Part shown: one piece after another, positions 1-7,246 of the stretch
Layout of the letters: the number at the start of each line of letters is the position of its first letter
Numbering within the stretch: position 1 is the first letter of the stretch
NCBI GenBank assembly: GCA_007134665.1
Contig: SLKH01000225.1
Span: 1 to 29,428, forward strand
Source of the DNA: Balneolaceae bacterium
Lineage (GTDB): Bacteria > Bacteroidota > Rhodothermia > Balneolales > Balneolaceae
Length of the DNA stretch: 29,428 nucleotides
Direction: 5' to 3'
The notes under the pieces: generated by a model
What the model saw: the letters and a program-made list of their open reading frames with translations, nothing else
Database searches by the model: none
What the model was told of the DNA's origin: nothing
Made by a program: the position numbers and the translations under genes

Positions 1-1788
1 GAAAAACTGGAAGCAGAGCGTCAACGTTTCGAGCTTGCAGTGGGAGCAGTAAGTGATGTGGTGTGGGATTACGATGCCGCAGCCGGTACGCTTTGGTGGA
101 GTGAAGGAATAGAAACTGTATTTGGCTATAATCGAGATGAGATTATGGGGGATACGACGTTTTGGGAAACCCATATCTATGAAGAAGACCGAATGAGCAC
201 AGTTCAGAGTATGAGAGGAGTTGAAGAGTCGGATGCTACAGAGTGGAACGCTTTTTATCGTTTTCTCGATGCGGAAGGGAATATTCGTGAAGTGGAGGAT
301 TCAGCAAGAATCATCCGGGATGAAAATGGGAACCCGGTCAGAATTATCGGTGCCATGCTGGATGTAACGGAACTAAAAAAATACCAGCGCGAACTCCTGA
401 AGGAGCGAACACGGTTTGAAATCATCGCCCAGTCGACGAATGACATAATCTATGACCTTGATCTTGAAAACAACAAAATTTGGGCCAATAATGAACTTTC
501 AACACTTATGGGATATGATCCTGAAAATTTTAAAGTACCGCTCCAGTGGTGGGAAGATCATATACATCCGGACGACAAAGGTGATGTTATTGAAAGCCAT
601 CGGAAATTTTTGGAATCAGGAGGGGACAGGTGGAAGAGTGAATACAGATTTATCGGAAAAAATCAGAAGGTAATCCATATTAAAGAAAATTCATTCGCTG
701 TCCGCGGGTATGACGGTACAGCTACAAGGCTTTTGGGTGCAATGATCGATGTAACTCATGAAAAAGATTCAGAAAGGATCTTGAGAGAATCTGAAGAGCA
801 GTACAGAAGGCTGTTCGAGCAAAATCCATACCCTATGCTGATTTTTGATCCGATCAGTGATAAAATTGTACAAGTGAACCGTGCAACTGTCAATACGTAT
901 GGATATTTCGTCGAGGAATTCAAAAAAATGACAATTTATGATTTTCATCCCCCTAATGGCAGGGAAGAAGTAAAACAGATCCTTTCGAAAGGGCGTGAAG
1001 GGCTACAATATTACAGCGAAGTAAATCATCAAACAAAAAGCGGTGAAAAGCTGGTTGTGAATATTACTGCCCTTGATATTCAATACAGGGGAGATGAACG
1101 AAGGCTGGTCGTCATTAACAATATCACAGAGCAAAAGAGAGCCGAAGAACAGATTATCGGGTCTGTGATAGAAGGAAGTGAAAATGAGCGCCGGCGAATT
1201 GCAAAGGAACTTCACGACGGCCTTGGGCAGTATCTGACCGCAGCAAGTTTGAATCTCGATTCTGTCTATGATGAGTTGAATGAACTGCCGGAGAATAAAA
1301 AGAATCAGTATGAGAAAGGTTTAAAACTGTTGAGAAATGCGATTGTTGAATCCAGGCGAATCTCCCAGAACCTTCTACCGAAAGCTATTGAAGATTTTGG
1401 GCTTAGTCTTGCCGTTCAATCCCTGATTGATGATATCGCAGATAGCAGTGAAATTTCCATTGCTTACAATGATAACCTGAATAATATTGACCTCGGAGAA
1501 AATGTAGAACTGAATATTTACAGGATCATCCAGGAAGGGATTAATAATGCAGTGAGGCATTCTGAATGCAGCAGGGTGGATATTCAATTGATTTTGGACG
1601 AAAATCAATTGATCTGTACTATTGAAGATAATGGAACAGGTTTTCAATTGGACCCGGGCGATGCTCAGGGCCTTGGGATTACCAATATCAGAAACCGGGT
1701 TAATGCTCTTTCGGGAGAAGTTGAAATTTCAAGCCGCATTGGCAAAGGAACATTAATTACTGTAATTGTACCTGTGAATGTTGTATAA
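1..1788 (+). CDS. PAS-domain sensor histidine kinase, NarX/DegS type (5' truncated)
   Basis: The reading frame is open from base 1, so the true start lies to the left; an internal GTG at 40 is only an apparent start. The visible 595 residues hold three PAS/PAC modules (about 14-125, 135-250 and 265-380), each ending in the usual 'DVTE'/'DVTH'/'NITEQ' linker. A HisKA_3 dimerisation helix follows with phospho-acceptor His405 in ELHDGLGQ (codon 1213-1215). The HATPase_c domain is intact: N-box around NNAVRHSE, G1 box EDNGTGF, and the QGLGITNIRNRV block. No membrane segment is visible, so this part is probably cytoplasmic. The enzyme should autophosphorylate and pass phosphate to the NarL-type regulator that starts 39 bp downstream, the usual partner class for HisKA_3 kinases. 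The signal is unknown. The PAS domains carry no obvious flavin or heme signature that can be recognised by eye. Confidence 0.93.
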   Translation, partial: EKLEAERQRFELAVGAVSDVVWDYDAAAGTLWWSEGIETVFGYNRDEIMGDTTFWETHIYEEDRMSTVQSMRGVEESDATEWNAFYRFLDAEGNIREVEDSARIIRDENGNPVRIIGAMLDVTELKKYQRELLKERTRFEIIAQSTNDIIYDLDLENNKIWANNELSTLMGYDPENFKVPLQWWEDHIHPDDKGDVIESHRKFLESGGDRWKSEYRFIGKNQKVIHIKENSFAVRGYDGTATRLLGAMIDVTHEKDSERILRESEEQYRRLFEQNPYPMLIFDPISDKIVQVNRATVNTYGYFVEEFKKMTIYDFHPPNGREEVKQILSKGREGLQYYSEVNHQTKSGEKLVVNITALDIQYRGDERRLVVINNITEQKRAEEQIIGSVIEGSENERRRIAKELHDGLGQYLTAASLNLDSVYDELNELPENKKNQYEKGLKLLRNAIVESRRISQNLLPKAIEDFGLSLAVQSLIDDIADSSEISIAYNDNLNNIDLGENVELNIYRIIQEGINNAVRHSECSRVDIQLILDENQLICTIEDNGTGFQLDPGDAQGLGITNIRNRVNALSGEVEISSRIGKGTLITVIVPVNVV

Positions 1789-1827
1789 TTTAACAAATCA
1801 GATGACTAAAATTGAGATCGGTGAGAT

Positions 1828-2484
1828 ATGCCAAATATTAAGATGCTATTGGTCGACGACCATGAAATTGTAAGAGACGGACTAAAAACTCTTATTGAGT
1901 CGCAACACGGGATGGATATTGTTGGAGAAGCAGAAAACGGGGAACAAGCTTTGGAAATTTGTCAAAATCAGGATGTGGATCTGATCGTGATGGATGTAAA
2001 TATGCCTGAAATGGATGGAATTCAGGCGACGAAGGTGATCAAGGAGAAATTTCCGGATATAAAGATTCTTGCTTTGACCATGTCGGATAATGATGTCCAT
2101 ATCAGGAAGATGATCGAGTCAGGTGTATCGGGATATATACTGAAAAATGCCGGAAGGGATGAGCTGAGGAAAGCAATTGAGGCACTCATGAATGATCAGC
2201 ACTATTTCAGTGATACGGCTACACAAAGTGTGATGATGGAATTGGTTCGGAATAAAGGCAAGAGTAGTATGAGCGGTATGGTCCAAATCACTGATAGAGA
2301 GATGGAGGTTTTGGAATTAATTCTGAAAGAACACACAAACCAGGAAATTGCTGAAAAACTGTTTATCAGTGTTCGCACTGTAGATGCACACCGAAGAAAC
2401 CTGCTACAAAAAACAGGTGCAAGAAATACAGCCGGACTCGTAAGGTATGCCCTTGAAAATAACCTTTTCGGAAAAGACTCCTAA
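1828..2484 (+). CDS. NarL/FixJ-type response regulator (REC + LuxR HTH)
   Basis: This 218-residue DNA-binding response regulator has an N-terminal receiver with acidic pair D10/D11, phospho-acceptor D56 (VMDVNMPEMDG), switch residue T84 and K106 (YILKNAG), so all catalytic positions are present. A LuxR-type helix-turn-helix occupies about residues 153-213 (TDREMEVLELI ... NQEIAEKLFISVRTVDAHRRNLL). It lies 39 bp after the HisKA_3 kinase and on the same strand, so the two very likely form one two-component system transcribed together. Target genes cannot be read from the sequence. Nearby repeats with a TAGGCT core at 2490-2577 are possible but unproven binding sites. The family call is secure; the regulated process is unknown. 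Confidence 0.95.
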   Translation: MPNIKMLLVDDHEIVRDGLKTLIESQHGMDIVGEAENGEQALEICQNQDVDLIVMDVNMPEMDGIQATKVIKEKFPDIKILALTMSDNDVHIRKMIESGVSGYILKNAGRDELRKAIEALMNDQHYFSDTATQSVMMELVRNKGKSSMSGMVQITDREMEVLELILKEHTNQEIAEKLFISVRTVDAHRRNLLQKTGARNTAGLVRYALENNLFGKDS

Positions 2485-2524
2485 AATATGTAGGCTCTTA
2501 TACTTACAATCGGGCGTTCACATT

Positions 2525-2577
2525 TAGGCTTTAATGCATATATACTAATTCACTTTGCTGTTGTAGATTGAAGCCTA
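2525..2577. repeat. TAGGCTT/AAGCCTA inverted repeat upstream of the degenerate receiver gene
   Basis: A perfect 7-base inverted repeat, TAGGCTT at 2525-2531 and AAGCCTA at 2571-2577, is separated by 39 bases and ends 13 bases before the next start codon. A further direct TAGGCT copy lies near 2490, just after the NarL-type gene. The arrangement could be a regulator operator or a leader hairpin, but 7-base repeats also arise by chance in AT-rich spacers. Confidence 0.3.
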
Positions 2578-2590
2578 TAACGGCTGGAGA

Positions 2591-2983
2591 ATGAACGTAC
2601 AAATCACAGGTGGTCAATCCGATCGCCTTGAAATACTCGGACAGCTTCTTGATGATAATGATGAATGGAATGTAAAACTGGTTCATCTTGAGGATTTCTG
2701 TGAGGATAAGTTGGTGACAAAATTTGGCAATTCCGATGTAATTATTGCTGATCTTGCATATGTCAACGGACCCGCACCAAATTTTATCAGAAAAATGAAG
2801 ACTCTGTTTCCGGATTCAAAACTGATTGGATTGCACTTCTACAGAAATCCAAAGCTTATCTCACCCCTGATCGAAGCAGGCCTGGAAGGGTATGTCCACT
2901 CAAATGCTCGAAAAACGATATTGTTTAACGCGATTGAAGATATTTCTAATGGCAAACAATTTATTCTTGAGCGTAAATATTGA
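2591..2983 (+). CDS. Stand-alone degenerate receiver-domain protein (pseudo-receiver)
   Basis: The protein has 130 residues and consists of one receiver fold with no output domain. It follows the NarL-class receiver pattern closely: the beta-3 segment VIIADLAYVNGP keeps an aspartate (D54) at the phospho-acceptor position, and the C-terminal half (FPDSKLIGLHFY ... EAGLEGYVHSNAR) lines up with the same region of the regulator encoded just upstream. The acidic pair after beta-1 is missing (TGGQSD), the conserved Ser/Thr is His (GLHF) and the conserved Lys is His (YVHS). Without the metal-binding acids and lysine, normal phosphorylation is unlikely, so it may act as a phosphorylation-independent adaptor or decoy. 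It may derive from a duplication of the upstream regulator with loss of its DNA-binding half. A GGAG lies only about 1-2 bases before the ATG, so the start is not certain. Confidence 0.75.
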   Translation: MNVQITGGQSDRLEILGQLLDDNDEWNVKLVHLEDFCEDKLVTKFGNSDVIIADLAYVNGPAPNFIRKMKTLFPDSKLIGLHFYRNPKLISPLIEAGLEGYVHSNARKTILFNAIEDISNGKQFILERKY

Positions 2984-3180
2984 TTGATATTTGATACGGA
3001 AAAGTGCCTATATCAAATTTAGGTCATTCACGTCTTTTTTGTTGTACAAAGAGTTTGGATCATTCTACAAGAAACAGTAACTGTTATATGGTCAGAGTCG
3101 GTATGTGATTACTGACATAAGTTTATGATTAATAATGACTGTTGAAACCACAGAAAATTGATATAGGAGTCACGTTTTAA

Positions 3181-5757
3181 ATGGAAGTTTCGGAAGTTGA
3201 AAGAAACCTGATTGATGCATACCCGGCTTACGTAGCGATCATTGACCGGGATGGCGAAATTATGAGAGTCAATCAGGCGTGGAGAAAGATCTTAAATGAC
3301 TCAAACGAAATTTTTGGATCACACTGTTGTTTTGATAATTATTTTAACTACCTGGCCATTGCAGCAGAATCGGGATATGACTATGCACTAAAGATCATTC
3401 TCGGAATGCGCCAGGTTATCGAAGGAGATGACGATTTCAATTTAACCTATCCGGTATCCAGGACAGAAGGGAAGAGCTGGTACAAATTCACGATCAGGCC
3501 GGTAAATGATAACCGAAATACGTTTCTGATCATACATGAAGATGTTACAAAATTGATAGAAGCAACCCAGGCAATGAGGGAGTCGGAGGAAAAATACCGG
3601 CAGCAGTTCCTTGAGTCGAGTATGTCTATTATCATCGGTACACCTGACGGAAAGATTCTGGATGGTAATCCTGCAAGCCTGGGACTTCTTGGCTATACAT
3701 ATGATGAGCTGGTACAGCTTCACCGGAATGATGTACTCGATATCACAAATCCGCTGGCACATGAAGCATTAAGTAAGCGATCCAAAACAGGGAAGTTTAA
3801 TGGCGAGCTGGACATTATTGACAAAAATAACCGCCGAATTCCGGTTGAGTTGACTTCAAAAATTTATCGAAATGAAAACGGTGATTTAAGGTCACTGACC
3901 ATGTTCAAAGATATTTCATCACGTAAAGTGGCAGAAGAGAGGCTTAATACTGAAAAGCGATTTACGGAGACTGTACTGGATAGTCTGCCGGGTTTGTTTG
4001 TGTTGCTGGATGAAGACTTTCAATTGATACGTTTCAATAAAGGGTTTACAAATGAACTCGGGTATAATGAACCTGAAGACAGGACGAAAAATATATTTGA
4101 TATCATTAAAAAATCGGATCATGAGGTAATTCTAAAAGCCCTGAAAAAAGTAAAAAAATATGGAAATGGAGAAGAAAAGGCAGTTCTGCTGGATAAAAGT
4201 GGAAGTGAACGGATATATAAGTTCAGGGCAAAACGCTTTGAGAGTAAAGACACCTTGTATATAGCAGCTACCGGAATTGATATCACAGAAAATGTAAAAA
4301 ACGAACGGGAGAAAGAGTTTACGTTTGAACTGATGGTTCAACTATTTAATAATTCACCGATTGGGATTGTACTCTCCGATATCGACAATAAAGCAGACCG
4401 CATCAATAAGAAATTCACAGAAATGTTCGGTATGAAAGAGTCGGAAATTCTTGGAAAGCGTGTTGATGAAATTCTGGCTCCAGGTCACCTTAAAGAAGAA
4501 GCTGATGAGATTAACCGCCTGGTATTTGCAGGAGAAGCGATCCGAAAAGAAACAGTCAGAGTGCACAGCGATGGTAGTGATATTCCGGTATTAATGGGTT
4601 CGGTACCTGTAAAATTAAATGGTGAAGTCGTAGCTGCGTATGGTATTTACATCGATATCAGTGAACGTATTGAACTTGAAAACCAGATTAACAGGCTATT
4701 TGTTAAAGAGAAGAAAGCCCGCAAAGAGGTAGAAAAGTCGAAAATCAAACTTGAAGAGATGTTTGCTCAGTCGCCGACAGCCATTGCATTGCTTGAAGGG
4801 CATGAGTTTAGATTTACGATGGCCAATTCAGCATATTTTAATCTGATTGGAGGCAGGGAGTTAATCGGTAACAGATTTTCTGAAAGCCTCCCGGAATTGG
4901 CAGATCAAAGAATTATTAAGATTCTGAATAATGTATTTCATTCAGGAAAGCCTTATATCGCAAAAGAAGAAAGTATTCATATTCTTGATGAACAAGGTGA
5001 GATAAGTGAACATTTCCTGAATTATACCTGTAAACCACTGTTTGATGAAAATAGTAATGTTTATGGAATCTTTATTGAGGCTGTTAATGTAACCGAATTG
5101 GTAAATTCAAGGAATAAAATTCAAAATTCTCTGAAAGAAAAAGAAATTCTTTTACAGGAAGTTCATCACAGGGTAAAGAATAATTTGGCGGTAATTACAG
5201 GTTTGATGGATCTGCAAATGATGGATATGCAGGATGATAACCTGAATCCAAAATTAAAGGAAGTACAGAGCCGAATATTTTCAATTGCACAGATACATGA
5301 GGCAATCTATCAGCAGGAGGATGTAATGCGCGTTAAATTTGATGAGTACCTGGAGAATATGATTGTTTCGTGGAAGCAGGACAGTGACAGGGAGTCTGTT
5401 GAACTGAACCTTGAATCCGATAATGTGAATCTGAACCTGAACCAGGCTGTATCGTGTGGCTTGCTGACCAATGAACTAATGAACCTGGTGGATTTATCCT
5501 TTAGCGGGGAATCAAGTAAAGTAAATATCACCCTCAGAGAAGCATCGGGCCAGGTTGAAATTGGTGTGGAAAACAGAAAGTTTGGAATCTCCGACAGGCA
5601 GGAAATAGAACGGGCAGAAAAGTTCAACCTGAAGATCATTCAGGTATTATTAAACCAGCTCTCGGCATCATATCATTTTGAGAATGGTGACACGAAAAAA
5701 CTGGTGATTCGATTCAAAAAAGCTGATGTTAAGGGCTCCAGCAGCTCATTTATCTAA
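3181..5757 (+). CDS. Five-PAS HisKA_2 sensor protein with degenerate ATP-binding domain
   Basis: This 858-residue soluble sensor has five PAS modules, at about residues 5-125, 137-255, 262-375, 385-500 and 525-645. A HisKA_2 dimerisation/phospho-acceptor segment follows (LLQEVHHRVKNNLAVITGL; His662/His663). The remaining roughly 190 residues sit where the HATPase domain should be but lack its hallmarks. The usual NELxTNAxKHAF N-box reads NELMNLVDLSF (764-774), without the second catalytic Asn. The DNGxG box reads VENRKFG (E797, R799), and the glycine of the SLGLRLV block is replaced (FNLKII, N816). The fold appears retained while ATP binding is probably lost, so it may be a pseudokinase or a phosphotransfer scaffold. 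AGGAG at 3166-3170, ten bases before the ATG, supports the start. A lone receiver follows after 29 bp, a likely partner. Confidence 0.88.
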   Translation: MEVSEVERNLIDAYPAYVAIIDRDGEIMRVNQAWRKILNDSNEIFGSHCCFDNYFNYLAIAAESGYDYALKIILGMRQVIEGDDDFNLTYPVSRTEGKSWYKFTIRPVNDNRNTFLIIHEDVTKLIEATQAMRESEEKYRQQFLESSMSIIIGTPDGKILDGNPASLGLLGYTYDELVQLHRNDVLDITNPLAHEALSKRSKTGKFNGELDIIDKNNRRIPVELTSKIYRNENGDLRSLTMFKDISSRKVAEERLNTEKRFTETVLDSLPGLFVLLDEDFQLIRFNKGFTNELGYNEPEDRTKNIFDIIKKSDHEVILKALKKVKKYGNGEEKAVLLDKSGSERIYKFRAKRFESKDTLYIAATGIDITENVKNEREKEFTFELMVQLFNNSPIGIVLSDIDNKADRINKKFTEMFGMKESEILGKRVDEILAPGHLKEEADEINRLVFAGEAIRKETVRVHSDGSDIPVLMGSVPVKLNGEVVAAYGIYIDISERIELENQINRLFVKEKKARKEVEKSKIKLEEMFAQSPTAIALLEGHEFRFTMANSAYFNLIGGRELIGNRFSESLPELADQRIIKILNNVFHSGKPYIAKEESIHILDEQGEISEHFLNYTCKPLFDENSNVYGIFIEAVNVTELVNSRNKIQNSLKEKEILLQEVHHRVKNNLAVITGLMDLQMMDMQDDNLNPKLKEVQSRIFSIAQIHEAIYQQEDVMRVKFDEYLENMIVSWKQDSDRESVELNLESDNVNLNLNQAVSCGLLTNELMNLVDLSFSGESSKVNITLREASGQVEIGVENRKFGISDRQEIERAEKFNLKIIQVLLNQLSASYHFENGDTKKLVIRFKKADVKGSSSSFI

Positions 5758-5786
5758 TTAATCATCTATTATACACGGAATGAAAA

Positions 5787-6179
5787 ATGGGAAATGCTAA
5801 TAATAACTATCCTGACAAAAATGTCCTGATCATGGAAGATGACCTGCTTTTAACTCTCAGCCTGGAGCTTATGTTGAAAAAAGCGGGAATTCAAAATATG
5901 GTGCGTGCTGAAACTGGTGAGGAAGCAATCGATAAAGTAAAATCAGAAAATATCGATTTGATAATCGCTGATATTTACCTTGGTGAAGGCATATCGGGTA
6001 CAGAAGCCATTATGAAGATCCAACAGGAAAAAAAAATTCCTGTTATTTATATCACTGGAAATTCAGATCTTCAAAATCGGGATCTCGCGAAAAAAACCAA
6101 TTATGTGGAGTACCTGGTAAAACCGATTTCAAATGAGGTATTTAAAAAAACGTTAGCTAAGGTCTGGGCTGACTCATAG
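5787..6179 (+). CDS. Single-domain response regulator (REC only)
   Basis: This 130-residue CheY-like receiver has no output domain. All active-site positions are present: acidic cluster E17/D18/D19 (MEDD), phospho-acceptor D62 (IIADIYLG), T90 (YITGNSD) and K112-P113 (YLVKPIS). The 'ADIYLGEGISG' stretch is typical of receivers paired with HisKA_2/HWE kinases. It starts 29 bp after the five-PAS HisKA_2 gene on the same strand, so co-transcription and partnership are likely. Because that sensor's ATP site looks decayed, this receiver may instead shuttle phosphate from another kinase to the sensor's histidine, or just bind it. An ATG at 5780 is out of frame; the ATG at 5787 is the only sensible start, with a weak upstream purine run. 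Confidence 0.92.
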   Translation: MGNANNNYPDKNVLIMEDDLLLTLSLELMLKKAGIQNMVRAETGEEAIDKVKSENIDLIIADIYLGEGISGTEAIMKIQQEKKIPVIYITGNSDLQNRDLAKKTNYVEYLVKPISNEVFKKTLAKVWADS

Positions 6180-6430
6180 TTATCAATCATATCTGAAAAT
6201 CGTAAAATACCAGAAGTGGAACAAATGGTGAGAAAAGCGGTGGAATAGAATTAGATATTGCAGAACTTTATTAAAATTCTTCATTCATGTAGACAGTGCG
6301 CAAGAAATGGGAACCATATTCAACAGATGAATTTTCTGTGAAACAACTGGAACTGAAATGATCAACTGAATTTGTGCCTTGAGATTAAAAATCGAGTCAA
6401 AAGTAAAATCAAAAGAAAAGACAGACGACC

Positions 6431-6991
6431 ATGTATAGACAAACTACCACCAGTTTTTTACTGACCGCAGCAATTTTAATTGCATTAACGTTTATCCCGG
6501 CTGAGAAAGCTGAAGCTCAGTGGGGCGTGGGTGCCTCGTACGAATTACGTGATACAGAACCTACTAATGGTTTTGGATTACGTGTTCAAAGGGATATCCT
6601 CGGTACTGTACCAATGTTTGATCTTGGAATCCGGGCACACTTCAGTTATTTCAGCGAAACAGTACAATCGTACCGGGATGTACAGGTTCCTCATGAACTG
6701 GACAGCTATGATTTTGGCCTGGCTGGATTAGGTGGAATTAACCTCGGATTAATCAAACCGTATGCAGGTGCAGGGCTTGGAAGTGAAAGTTTTGAGGCAG
6801 TATCACAGCAAGAAAACTTTGACTTCAGTGATAACAGTATCTACTGGAATATATTTGTCGGTGCGGAAGTGTCACCAATTCCGGTACTGAAGCCATTTAT
6901 TGAATACCGTTTTACAAGGTTATTCAGTGATGATGGTTTTGATCACAGGCAAAACGGGAGGCTTGCAATAGGGATTACACTCGAATTTTAA
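6431..6991 (+). CDS. Small outer-membrane beta-barrel protein
   Basis: The protein has 186 residues with a clear Sec signal peptide: a short basic start, a hydrophobic core at about residues 9-23, and a probable cut after A29 (AEA before QWG). The mature part alternates polar and hydrophobic residues, is rich in Gly, Tyr and Phe, and ends in a strand finishing with Phe (LAIGITLEF), the usual outer-membrane barrel C-terminus. 'GAGLGSES' and 'FVGAEVSPI.VLKPFIEYRFT' resemble the strands of OmpX/OmpW-sized eight-stranded barrels. No substrate or partner can be inferred. It stands alone between the receiver gene (251 bp upstream) and a strong terminator 42 bp downstream, so it is probably monocistronic. 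No good Shine-Dalgarno sequence is seen. Confidence 0.8.
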   Translation: MYRQTTTSFLLTAAILIALTFIPAEKAEAQWGVGASYELRDTEPTNGFGLRVQRDILGTVPMFDLGIRAHFSYFSETVQSYRDVQVPHELDSYDFGLAGLGGINLGLIKPYAGAGLGSESFEAVSQQENFDFSDNSIYWNIFVGAEVSPIPVLKPFIEYRFTRLFSDDGFDHRQNGRLAIGITLEF

Positions 6992-7032
6992 TACAGACTT
7001 TGAGCAGTATTACTTTGGACGTATTTTAAAAG

Positions 7033-7063
7033 GCGGTTGATGAGAGTCAGCCGCTTTTTTTTT
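7033..7063 (+). terminator. Rho-independent terminator after the barrel gene
   Basis: GCGGTTGA at 7033/7034-7041 pairs with TCAGCCGC ending at 7054, an 8 bp stem with one G-T wobble and a short loop. Nine T residues follow immediately (7055-7063), and an A run precedes the stem. It ends transcription of the outer-membrane gene. Confidence 0.85.
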
Positions 7064-7246
7064 GGAGGATCTTTGATTCAGAGTATCTTTAAGGATTGCT
7101 TAAATTTCGGTAACCAAATGTTTTCCGGTTGAATGCGTTTAAATATTGTGGAAATCAATAGATCAATCTAACAGGTTGCGGGAATGATGTGTCCTGCTGG
7201 CCTGGAACGGTAACACGATAGTAAGTAGTTGACTTTTTTGTAATTA

